DNA of 5,123 nt, from contig JACRDY010000031.1 in NCBI GenBank assembly GCA_016218485.1, positions 1-5,123 of the forward strand, written 5' to 3'. Positions 1 to 5,066 of the stretch are shown here, in pieces. Each line of letters opens with the position of its first letter. The stretch's first letter is position 1. Source of the DNA: Candidatus Falkowiibacteriota bacterium (GTDB lineage: Bacteria > Patescibacteriota > Patescibacteriia > JACRDY01). The notes beneath the pieces were generated by a model. That model did not search any database and was not told the DNA's origin. It was given only the letters and a program-made list of their open reading frames with translations. Both the position numbers and the translations under genes were made by a program.

Positions 1-142
1 ACGAAATTCTACAAATTCTAAGCATCTCATTGTTTGAGAAAATTCTCGTAATTGAGCTAATTTCCAATTCGCCGTCACCTATTTGGAGTGAGCTTATTCA
101 GAAACAAGCTCGGTTATGGGAGTTTTAATGGGACACTAGTGA
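1..142 (+). mobile_element. Probable right end of an insertion sequence (IS4-like), left part outside window
   Basis: This stretch is visibly more AT-rich than the roughly 50% GC genes that follow. It carries an open frame that runs in from the left edge and stops at 126-128. Just after that stop lies TGGGACACTAGTG, whose last eight bases (134-141, CACTAGTG) are a perfect palindrome. Immediately beyond, the uppP reading frame begins abruptly in mid-protein. A transposase stop a few bases before a terminal repeat, abutting a truncated host gene, is the usual layout of an IS end. The opposite end, its inverted repeat and any target duplication lie outside the window, so the boundary (about 129-142) is inferred. 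A short inverted repeat (GAGCTT 90-95 with AAGCTC 106-111) lies inside and is probably chance. An assembly chimera is the main alternative. Confidence 0.42.
3..128 (+). CDS. C-terminal end of a probable IS4-family transposase (partial)
   Basis: This open frame enters from the left edge and ends at TAA 126-128, giving 41 residues. It begins EILQILSISLFEK and finishes ARLWEF. The LQILSxSLFEK stretch near the C terminus, followed by a poorly conserved tail ending in an aromatic-rich tip, resembles the C termini I recall for IS4-type transposases that carry an N-terminal DUF4372. That resemblance is from memory and was not searched. The catalytic DDE residues would all lie upstream of the window, so activity cannot be judged. 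The other two forward frames of this stretch are broken by several stops, which supports this frame as the coding one. The fragment is short, so chance openness is possible. Confidence 0.4.
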   Translation, partial: EILQILSISLFEKILVIELISNSPSPIWSELIQKQARLWEF

Positions 143-535
143 GGTATATCAGACATGGGCTGGGGGGTGGCAGTGAAAATAGGCGTGGCACAGGTCTTGG
201 CTCTCGTACCGGGAGTATCACGGAGCGGTATTACCATTATAGCAGGTCTGGGTGAAAATTTACAAAGAGATGAGGCGGCGCGGTTTTCATTTCTCCTGTC
301 CATCCCGGCGGTTTTTGGCGCCGGAGTCAAAAAAATGTATGATCTCAGTCAGAGCGGGCTGAACCATGAAGAGGCGGTATTCGGTGTCGGGGTTTTAGTT
401 TCAGCGATTGTTGGGTACCTCTGTATTAAATATTTTTTACAATACCTCAAAGGTCATTCTTTGGCCGTGTTTGGCTGGTATCGGATACTGTTGGGCCTCT
501 CTTTACTTATTTGGTATTATTCCTATTATGGGTAA
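143..535 (+). pseudogene. uppP: Undecaprenyl-diphosphatase UppP (BacA), 3' half only
   Basis: UppP is an integral membrane enzyme that dephosphorylates undecaprenyl pyrophosphate to recycle the lipid carrier for peptidoglycan and surface glycans. The family is usually about 255-280 residues; about 130 remain here. The PGVSRSGIT motif matches the conserved second catalytic motif (GxSRSG, with its essential Arg) and is followed by FSFLLSIPAVFGAG, also typical. About four hydrophobic segments are left. The first part, with the Glu-rich EGxTEFLPISSTGH-type motif, is absent. Family similarity extends upstream of the first ATG (155) to ISDMGW, back to an in-frame TGA at 140-142, so 155 is not the ancestral start and the gene is interrupted there, probably by the adjacent IS. 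Translation from 155 could still yield a 126-residue fragment, but without the first motif it should be inactive. Its stop overlaps the next start by 8 nt. Confidence 0.85.
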
Positions 536-851
536 GCCGCGCAGTGCCGCCGTCATCAAAGAATTTTCACGGCTGGACCAAATTTTGCAGTTTTTCCCGG
601 CGCGGAATCTCAAAGCCGATTATTTGACGCTGTCGCCGGGTGAAAAAATGGGCGCGCACCAGACGTTGAGCCGACCGGAAGTCATTGGCGTACTACAGGG
701 GATCTGCTGGGTGGTTGTTGACACGGAGGTCTATAAACTCAAGAAGGGTGAGATGATCTGCGTCCCGCGCGGTCAGACTTGTAATGTTTATAACCGGAAT
801 AAGCTGCGTTGCAAAATTATTTTTATCCGGTCAAAAATTAGCGTTGAGTGA
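528..851 (+). CDS. Small single-domain cupin protein, mannose-6-phosphate isomerase (type II)-like, altered metal site
   Basis: This 107-residue protein is a single cupin barrel. Cupin motif 1 is visible with exact spacing: G38, five residues, H44, then T46, E51 and G58, where the family has HxH...E. Motif 2 is G74, five residues, P80, G82, then C85 and N89, where a His is expected at 85. So one His and the Glu are kept, while the second and last His are replaced by Thr and Cys. The RPE after the first His aligns with the RxE of the cupin half of bifunctional ManC/type II phosphomannose isomerases, and a ManC lacking that half lies downstream. I do not know its reaction; it may bind a ligand without catalysis. 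ATG 528 is chosen because the longer frame (from 408) runs inside uppP. The overlap with the uppP stop (ATGGGTAA) suggests coupled translation. Confidence 0.78.
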   Translation: MGKPRSAAVIKEFSRLDQILQFFPARNLKADYLTLSPGEKMGAHQTLSRPEVIGVLQGICWVVVDTEVYKLKKGEMICVPRGQTCNVYNRNKLRCKIIFIRSKISVE

Positions 852-866
852 TAAGATTTTTTCTCT

Positions 867-1496
867 ATGCGTGATCTCACGAGGCAGCTCATGGCCGAGG
901 GCGTGTTGCGCAGCCCGTTGATTATTGAGGCATTCCAGGCGATTGATCGCGCTGACTTTGTGCCAGCGACAGTGAGGGATAGCGCAGAGGAGAATTATCC
1001 GCTGCCGATTGGTGAGGGGCAGACGATTTCTCAGCCGCTGACCGTGGCGTTGATGCTGGAATTACTCCAGCCGCAGCCCGGCAATAGTGTTTTGGATGTT
1101 GGTTCTGGTTCTGGTTGGACAACAGCGCTCCTCGCTCAGATGGTCGGACAGCGGGGTAAGGTATTTGCCATTGAGCGGCAGCGGCGACTGAAAACGTTCG
1201 GGGAGGGTAACGCCGAGAAGTATGGATTCGTTACCAGCGGGCGGGCGGTTTTTTTGCTCGGTGATGGCAGTCGTGGCTTGCCGGCTGCCGCGCCGTTTGA
1301 TCGGATTTTAGTCTCGGCGGCCGCGCTTCAGGTGCCGCCGGCGTTGATTCAGCAGTTAACGGTGACAGGCCGATTGGTGCTGCCGATTGATAACCCGAGC
1401 GAGCAAGGGTTGGAATTGATTATTAAACAAAAGAATAATACAATAAAGGTAGAGAAAATTCCCGGTTTTGTCTTTGTGCCGTTAATTCGTGATTAA
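867..1496 (+). CDS. pcm: Protein-L-isoaspartate O-methyltransferase
   Basis: This cytoplasmic repair enzyme transfers a methyl group from S-adenosylmethionine to the carboxyl of L-isoaspartyl residues in aged proteins, starting their conversion back to aspartate. Its 209 residues match the usual 205-230. Visible motifs are PLPIGEGQTISQP (45-57, substrate loop), VLDVGSGSGW (75-84, SAM-binding motif I), an acidic AIE at 101-103 for the ribose, FDRILVSAAA (144-153), GRLVLPI (169-175 region) and FVPLI near the end. It starts 15 nt after the cupin stop and its stop lies 17 nt before the next start, so it sits mid-operon. No Shine-Dalgarno motif precedes ATG 867. The N-terminal helix (RQLMAEGVL) matches the family start, which supports this ATG. 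No defect is visible. Confidence 0.95.
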   Translation: MRDLTRQLMAEGVLRSPLIIEAFQAIDRADFVPATVRDSAEENYPLPIGEGQTISQPLTVALMLELLQPQPGNSVLDVGSGSGWTTALLAQMVGQRGKVFAIERQRRLKTFGEGNAEKYGFVTSGRAVFLLGDGSRGLPAAAPFDRILVSAAALQVPPALIQQLTVTGRLVLPIDNPSEQGLELIIKQKNNTIKVEKIPGFVFVPLIRD

Positions 1497-1513
1497 TTCA
1501 TAAATTATTGTCT

Positions 1514-1705
1514 ATGGTCATCCCTGCGTTTTTGGTGGTGTTGGGCCTGGCGTTCTTGGCCCGCAACCTCGGCTGGCTGTCGGTCGACATCTGGAGCGTT
1601 GTCTGGCCGGTGCTGATTATTCTCCTCGGGCTGTCGCTCTTGAGTAAGAAAGGGAGATGGAATTGCTGGTGGTGCGGCTGTGACCACAAGTCAGAGGGAA
1701 AATAA
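1514..1705 (+). CDS. Small two-helix membrane protein, LiaI/LiaF-like TM region (DUF5668-type), with Cys-rich tail
   Basis: This 63-residue protein has two hydrophobic segments (about 2-19 and 27-43) joined by a short loop. The pattern FLVVLGLAFLARNLGWL followed by WSVVWPVLIILLGLSLL is typical of the LiaI/LiaF-like transmembrane domain, a small module found in envelope-stress proteins and in short stand-alone proteins; its function as a single module is unknown. The C-terminal tail is unusual: C51, C54, C56 and H58 form CxxCxCxH beside three Trp, possibly a metal site or a membrane-interface anchor. ATG 1514 is preferred over the in-frame TTG at 1508, which would add two residues. It begins 17 nt after pcm stops and is the last gene before a strong terminator, so it probably shares the upstream transcript. 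Confidence 0.75.
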   Translation: MVIPAFLVVLGLAFLARNLGWLSVDIWSVVWPVLIILLGLSLLSKKGRWNCWWCGCDHKSEGK

Positions 1706-1720
1706 GTTTAGTTGTTTGAG

Positions 1721-1751
1721 TAAGAACCCTGTGAGTACGGGGTTTTTATTT
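1721..1751 (+). terminator. Strong intrinsic terminator after the uppP-pcm run
   Basis: AACCCTGT (1725-1732) pairs with ACGGGGTT (1737-1744) across a GAGT loop with one T-G wobble. The stem extends outward to 1721/1748 for about 12 pairs in all. The 3' arm merges into TTTTTATTT (1743-1751). It lies 16 nt past the stop of the small membrane protein and ends the first transcription unit. Confidence 0.85.
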
Positions 1752-1755
1752 ACAA

Positions 1756-1863
1756 AAAGTTCAAAGTTCAAAATCCAAAGTTCCAATCAAGTTCAAAGAG
1801 TGCGTCTATTAGACATTTGAGCTTTGAACTTGATTGGAACTTTGAGTTTGGGATTTTGAACTT
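1756..1863. repeat. Long imperfect palindrome built from CAAAGTTC-like words
   Basis: The inner arms 1777-1798 and 1822-1843 are perfect reverse complements (22 bp) around a 23-nt loop. The outer arms 1764-1776 and 1851-1863 add 13 perfect pairs, with a 7-nt bulge (1844-1850) on the right side only. The left arm is itself made of degenerate 7-9 nt words: AAAGTTC at 1756, CAAAGTTC at 1762, CAAAATCC at 1769, CAAAGTTCC at 1776, CAAGTTC at 1788. The loop contains GTCTATTAGAC (1804-1814), a small hairpin of its own. There is no reading frame and no T-run, so it is neither a gene nor a terminator. It lies between the terminator and the manC promoter. Short-word palindromes like this recur between genes in Patescibacteria genomes, as I recall. 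Its role is unknown. Confidence 0.85.
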
Positions 1864-1878
1864 GCTTATAATTCATTT

Positions 1879-1907
1879 TAGACAATTTCGGCGTTTTATA
1901 GTAAAAT
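1879..1907 (+). promoter_or_regulatory. Predicted sigma70-type promoter for manC-mltG
   Basis: TAGACA (1879-1884, 5 of 6 to the -35 consensus) and TAAAAT (1902-1907, 5 of 6 to the -10) are separated by exactly 17 bp. Initiation would fall near 1914, leaving a leader of only about 14 nt before ATG 1928. A second candidate -10, a perfect TATAAT at 1867-1872, has only a TTGAGT 19 bp upstream, inside the palindrome arm. The promoter is independent of the upstream terminator, which fits a new transcription unit. Confidence 0.5.
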
Positions 1908-1927
1908 ACAATGAGAAAAAATATCCT

Positions 1928-2992
1928 ATGAAAGCAATTATTCTCGCTGGTGGCAGTGGTACGCGGCTCTGGCCGGTCTCTCGCCGTGGCAAGCCTAAAC
2001 AGATTCAGCCGTTTTTGGATAGGGATACACTTTTGCAGAAGACTTTTTCACGCACCAAAAAAATATTTCCCATCTCTGACATTATTGTTTCCACGGGCAA
2101 GCAGCAGGCGAGAGATGTCCGTGATCAGCTTAAGCGCTGGCGTTTCAATCAGTGTATTGTGGAGCCGTGCAAGCGCGATACGGCGGCGGCGATTGGTTTG
2201 GTGGCTGTTTACCTGTATCACGACAATCCGCATGAGAGCTTGCTGACGATTAACTCGGATCACTACATTCAAGATGAACCGCAGTATTTCGCGGCGGTGC
2301 GTGCGGTAGTGAAGTTTTTGGCTGCTTATCCCGACCATACGGTACTCTTGGGAGTTCGTCCGACATACCCGGAGACGGGCTATGGCTATATTCAGAAGGG
2401 CAAAAAAATTTCCGGCGGAGCCTTCCAGGTCAAACGTTTTGTGGAGAAACCCGATTTTGAAACCGCCAAAAAGTATCTTAATGCCAAAACATACCTGTGG
2501 AATCCGGCGGTTTTTGCCTGGCGGGTTGATCACCTTTTACAACTGTACCGTCGGCACCTGCCGCAACTGCATCGTATTCTGATGAAGATTGAAAGCGCTA
2601 TCGGTACGAAGCGCGAACAGCAGGTATTGAGTCGTGAATTCGCTCGCCTCACGCCGATTTCCATTGACTATGGTTTGATGGAAAAGTTAACCGGCGCGGT
2701 GGCGGTAGTGGCAGGCGCGTATCGCTTCACTGACATCGGACATTGGGAGACATTGCGCAGTGTCTTGGCGGATGAGCGGGGGAATGTTATTAAGGGGTTG
2801 AGCGTGGTCTATGATTCCAGCGGTAATTTGATTTATAATTTCACCGATCGGCTAGTGGCTACGGCCGGTTTGACCAATACTATCATTGTGCAGACCGAAG
2901 ACGCGCTATTTGTTTGCCCGCGCCACCGGGCAGCAGACGCCAAGCAGGTGGTGAAACTTTTGGAGCAACGCGGTTGGAATAAATTTTTATGA
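1928..2992 (+). CDS. manC: Mannose-1-phosphate guanylyltransferase (single-domain, no cupin half)
   Basis: This cytoplasmic enzyme makes GDP-mannose from GTP and mannose 1-phosphate, feeding surface glycans. Its 354 residues fit the stand-alone form; bifunctional ManC proteins are about 470 with a C-terminal isomerase cupin, absent here. Visible motifs: AGGSGTRLWPVSR (7-19, nucleotide loop) and PKQ (23-25), then EPCKRDTAAAIG (79-90), NSDH (109-112, with the metal-binding Asp), PETGYGYI (148-155), RFVEKP (170-175, sugar phosphate), YLWNPAVFAWR (189-199), SIDYGLMEK (245-253) and TDIGHWETL (268-276). The C-terminal part looks like the usual left-handed beta-helix. Two spots are slightly off-consensus: NSDH for the common PADH and GHW for GSW. 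ATG 1928 is chosen because the longer frame (from 1817) would encode the palindrome; a weak GAG lies about 12 nt upstream. The stop overlaps mltG by 4 nt. Confidence 0.93.
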   Translation: MKAIILAGGSGTRLWPVSRRGKPKQIQPFLDRDTLLQKTFSRTKKIFPISDIIVSTGKQQARDVRDQLKRWRFNQCIVEPCKRDTAAAIGLVAVYLYHDNPHESLLTINSDHYIQDEPQYFAAVRAVVKFLAAYPDHTVLLGVRPTYPETGYGYIQKGKKISGGAFQVKRFVEKPDFETAKKYLNAKTYLWNPAVFAWRVDHLLQLYRRHLPQLHRILMKIESAIGTKREQQVLSREFARLTPISIDYGLMEKLTGAVAVVAGAYRFTDIGHWETLRSVLADERGNVIKGLSVVYDSSGNLIYNFTDRLVATAGLTNTIIVQTEDALFVCPRHRAADAKQVVKLLEQRGWNKFL

Positions 2993-4017
2993 AAAAGTTG
3001 ATGGCAGCCGTCGTTATTTTACTTTTTGCCGGAGTGTTGTGGCTTGGCTACTTCGTCTCGGATATTTTTTTCCAAGATCGCGGGGCCGGAGAGGAATCTC
3101 ATCTGTTTACCATTCAAGCCGGCGAAGGGGTCAATACCATCAGCCGCCATCTGGCACAGGATGGTTTGATCAAGAGCAAGTTCAATTTTGAGACCTACGT
3201 TTGGCTGTTGCGGCGAGAGAATCGGATCCAGGCCGGTGAGTACCAGCTGCAGCCGAGCATGAGCCTGCGCCAGCTGGTCAATATGATTACCTACGGCTGG
3301 GGGATTAATGAGAAACGGTTGACGATTGTTGAGGGCTGGACCAATCAGCAAATTGCCGAGTATCTGGCGGATAATCTCTTTACCTATTTAGGGACCAGGG
3401 GCAGCCGTGAAAATTATATCGCGGCGTTTCACGCGGCGGCGCGCGAATCGTTTGACTATGATGCGCTGGCCAGTAAACCCCAGAGCGTGGATTTGGAGGG
3501 GTACCTCTTTCCCGATACCTATAATTTTTATACCCAAGCAACGTCGTCAGAGGTGGTGGATATTCTCCTCCGTACGTTTGACAGCAAGCTGACGCTAGAA
3601 TTGCGCCAGCAGATTAAGCAGCAGGGCAGGACGATTCATGAGGCAGTGACCCTGGCGAGTATTCTTGAGCGTGAAGTCCGGACAGAGCAGGATAAGCGTT
3701 TGGTCGCTGATATTTTTTGGCGGCGGCTCGATATTGGTATGGCGCTGCAGGCTGATTCCACCGTCAATTATCTGACCGGCAAGAAGACGCCTTCAGTTTC
3801 CGCCGCGGACAAACAGATTGATTCACCATACAATACTTACAAATATCCGGGACTGCCGCCAGGACCCATTGACAATCCGGGGCTCACCTCAATTCGCGCC
3901 GCGGCTGATCCGCTGCCCAATGACTATTGGTACTTCTTGACCGCGCCGGAGGGGGAGGTAGTGTACAGTAAGGCGTTGAGAGAGCATAATGCGGCGAAAG
4001 AGAAGTATTTAAAGTAA
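2989..4017 (+). CDS. mltG: Endolytic murein transglycosylase MltG (YceG-like)
   Basis: MltG cuts nascent peptidoglycan strands inside the chain, leaving 1,6-anhydro ends, and so sets glycan strand length. It acts on the outer face of the membrane. The 342 residues are the family's usual size. A single N-terminal transmembrane helix (about 4-22) anchors it. A LysM-like region follows (about 38-100, with FTIQAGEGVNTIS and AGEYQLQPSMS). The catalytic domain shows VDLEGYLFPDTYNF (167-180), LASILEREV (222-230) with the likely catalytic Glu at 227, LQADSTVNYL (253-262), DSPYNTYKYPGLPPGPIDNPG (278-298) and YFLTAPEGEVVYSK near the C terminus. No key residue is missing. ATGA overlap with manC implies translational coupling. 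The common partner genes of mltG elsewhere (such as ruvX) are not here. Confidence 0.96.
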   Translation: MKKLMAAVVILLFAGVLWLGYFVSDIFFQDRGAGEESHLFTIQAGEGVNTISRHLAQDGLIKSKFNFETYVWLLRRENRIQAGEYQLQPSMSLRQLVNMITYGWGINEKRLTIVEGWTNQQIAEYLADNLFTYLGTRGSRENYIAAFHAAARESFDYDALASKPQSVDLEGYLFPDTYNFYTQATSSEVVDILLRTFDSKLTLELRQQIKQQGRTIHEAVTLASILEREVRTEQDKRLVADIFWRRLDIGMALQADSTVNYLTGKKTPSVSAADKQIDSPYNTYKYPGLPPGPIDNPGLTSIRAAADPLPNDYWYFLTAPEGEVVYSKALREHNAAKEKYLK

Positions 4018-4113
4018 CTAGTAACTAGTAACTGGTAATCGGTAACTAGTAATTGGTAATTCCGTCCCTAGTTACCAATTACCAGTTACTAGTTACCGAT
4101 TACTGGTTACTTA
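4018..4113. repeat. Long imperfect palindrome built from GTAACTA-like words
   Basis: The inner arms 4049-4059 and 4072-4082 pair over 11 bp around a 12-nt loop. The next arms 4035-4048 and 4090-4103 pair over 14 bp, with a 7-nt bulge (4083-4089) on the right side only. Weaker outer pairing continues to about 4021 and 4113. The sequence is a run of degenerate 7-8 nt words (GTAACTA, GTAACTG, GTAATCG, GTAATTG) on the left, mirrored as TAGTTACC-type words on the right. It begins at the mltG stop and ends just before the next small gene. It has no T-run, so it is not an ordinary terminator, although the folded RNA could shield the mltG 3' end. Its word sequence is unrelated to the palindrome upstream of manC, yet size and architecture match. 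Confidence 0.85.
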
Positions 4114-4121
4114 CTGAATAT

Positions 4122-4256
4122 ATGGTGAAACGTTTACCCCGGGGGGTCAAAAAGTATATCCGCCGCCAAAAAGCGCAGCTGCGCCAACAGTCTATTGATT
4201 CGCAGGAATATCGCCGGGCGGTTGAGATGTTGTATCAACGCTACACCAAGTCATAA
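4122..4256 (+). CDS. Small basic protein, 44 residues, function unknown
   Basis: This short protein is rich in Arg, Lys and Gln: it begins MVKRLPRGVKKYIRRQK, continues with a probable amphipathic helix, and ends in YTKS. There are no Cys, no membrane segment and no signal peptide. The strong positive charge and helical character suggest contact with nucleic acid or ribosomes, but that is inference. I recall short basic proteins with a similar LPRGxKKYIRxxK opening in Patescibacteria genomes; I could not check this. ATG 4122 is chosen because the upstream extension (TTG at 4053) would translate the palindrome. No Shine-Dalgarno motif is visible. It lies 104 nt after mltG and 25 nt before the UMP kinase, so it may share a transcript with either. 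Confidence 0.6.
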   Translation: MVKRLPRGVKKYIRRQKAQLRQQSIDSQEYRRAVEMLYQRYTKS

Positions 4257-4281
4257 TCTTGGAACTATTTGGTAGCTATCT

Positions 4282-4971
4282 ATGTCAAAAAAAACCATCG
4301 TCATCTCGCTCGGGGGTTCACTGGTGGCTCCCCGTGAAGGAGTGATTGATTATCAATTTCTAAAAAAATTTAAGCAGCTGATTACCAAACACCTCAAACG
4401 GGGGACGCGGTTTATTATCGTGGTGGGTGGCGGCAAGACGGCGCGCGCGTATCAGGCGGCGGCGCGGCGAGTCGGGCAGCTGACCGCCGAAGACATTGAC
4501 TGGATCGGTATCCACTCTACGCGTCTGAACGCGCACCTCCTGCGCACGATTTTTCGCGCTTCAGCGCACGCTAAAATTGTTACCAACCCGAACGAAACAG
4601 AAAAGTTTCGCGAGCCGGTTTTGATTGGCGCGGGCTGGCGACCGGGCTGGTCGACGGACTATGTGGCGGCGCGGCTGGCGACCGGGTACGGCGCGGTAGA
4701 GGTGGTTAACCTGTCCAATATTGATTACGTCTACAGCCGTGATCCGCGCCAGTATCGTGATGCCAAAAAAATTATCCACAGCGATTGGGTTCAATTTAAG
4801 AAGATCGTCGGCACCAAGTGGACGCCCGGCGCCAATTTGCCCTTTGATCCGGTGGCCAGTCGTTGGGCCAGCCAGCACCGTCTCCGCGTCTTGATTACCA
4901 ATGGCAAAAAATTGGCGGCGCTGGATCGCTATTTGAGCGGTGGGCGTTTTTCAGGCACGGTTATTGAGTAG
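4282..4971 (+). CDS. pyrH: UMP kinase, archaeal-type amino-acid-kinase fold
   Basis: This cytoplasmic kinase phosphorylates UMP to UDP with ATP, a required step towards UTP and CTP. Its 229 residues and motifs fit the archaeal-type branch of the family rather than classical bacterial PyrH (about 240 residues). Visible features: ISLGGSLV (8-14, phosphate loop), VVGGGKTARAY (47-57), IHSTRLNAHLL (77-87), GWRPGWSTDYVAARLA (118-133, the PGxSTD substrate motif), NLSNIDYVYSRDP (143-155, equivalent to the nucleotide-binding TNxDGVYxxDP), KWTPGANLPFDPVA (179-192) and the terminal GTVI. The usual DGVY is DYVY here, with Gly replaced by Tyr at 149. A specialised kinase of the same fold is the main alternative. 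No strong ribosome-binding site precedes ATG 4282. A terminator follows 67 nt after the stop. Confidence 0.9.
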   Translation: MSKKTIVISLGGSLVAPREGVIDYQFLKKFKQLITKHLKRGTRFIIVVGGGKTARAYQAAARRVGQLTAEDIDWIGIHSTRLNAHLLRTIFRASAHAKIVTNPNETEKFREPVLIGAGWRPGWSTDYVAARLATGYGAVEVVNLSNIDYVYSRDPRQYRDAKKIIHSDWVQFKKIVGTKWTPGANLPFDPVASRWASQHRLRVLITNGKKLAALDRYLSGGRFSGTVIE

Positions 4972-5038
4972 GGACAACCCCGTAGCTTTGAATTACGAAA
5001 CTCTTTTTCGCCCTCTGCCACAACCAAACCAAAGACAG

Positions 5039-5066
5039 CTCACTTAAGGTGAGGTTTTTTGTTTTT
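5039..5066 (+). terminator. Intrinsic terminator after the UMP kinase
   Basis: CTCAC (5039-5043) pairs with GTGAG (5049-5053) around TTAAG; one further T-G wobble tightens the loop. The 3' arm runs into TTTTTT (5055-5060) and TTTTT (5062-5066). The stem is short but the U-tract is long and split by only one G. It closes the unit that ends with the UMP kinase. Beyond it (5067-5123) I see no gene or convincing promoter. Confidence 0.75.

Noticed and set aside
408..527. Longer N terminus for the cupin gene starting at 408.
   Set aside because: It lies wholly inside uppP in another frame and translates to a sequence with no cupin similarity; ATG 528 gives a clean domain.
1756..1863. CRISPR array or tandem-repeat array.
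   Set aside because: The repeated words are 7-9 nt with no spacers of constant length; the dominant structure is an inverted repeat. The same applies to 4018-4113.
1817..1927. 37-residue N-terminal extension of manC.
   Set aside because: It would encode one arm of the palindrome and the promoter; the nucleotide-binding signature normally starts a few residues from the N terminus, as it does from 1928.
4053..4121. 23-residue N-terminal extension of the small basic protein, from TTG 4053.
   Set aside because: It is the translated palindrome arm, and TTG is less likely than ATG 4122.
4222..4257. Possible promoter for the UMP kinase: CATAAT at 4252-4257.
   Set aside because: The -10 is good (5 of 6), but the only -35 at workable spacing (TTGTAT, 16 bp) matches 3 of 6, and the better TTGAGA is 24 bp away.
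4871..5036. Minus-strand open stretch of about 30-40 codons across the UMP kinase end and the spacer, ending inside the kinase gene.
   Set aside because: A stop lies just upstream, there is no ATG, and most of it is antisense to a well-supported gene.
4972..5038. Possible small RNA between the UMP kinase stop and the terminator, with a CGAAA/TTTCG hairpin (4996-5010).
   Set aside because: The pairing is only 5 bp, there is no promoter, and no known RNA family signature is recognisable; an ordinary 3' untranslated region is simpler.
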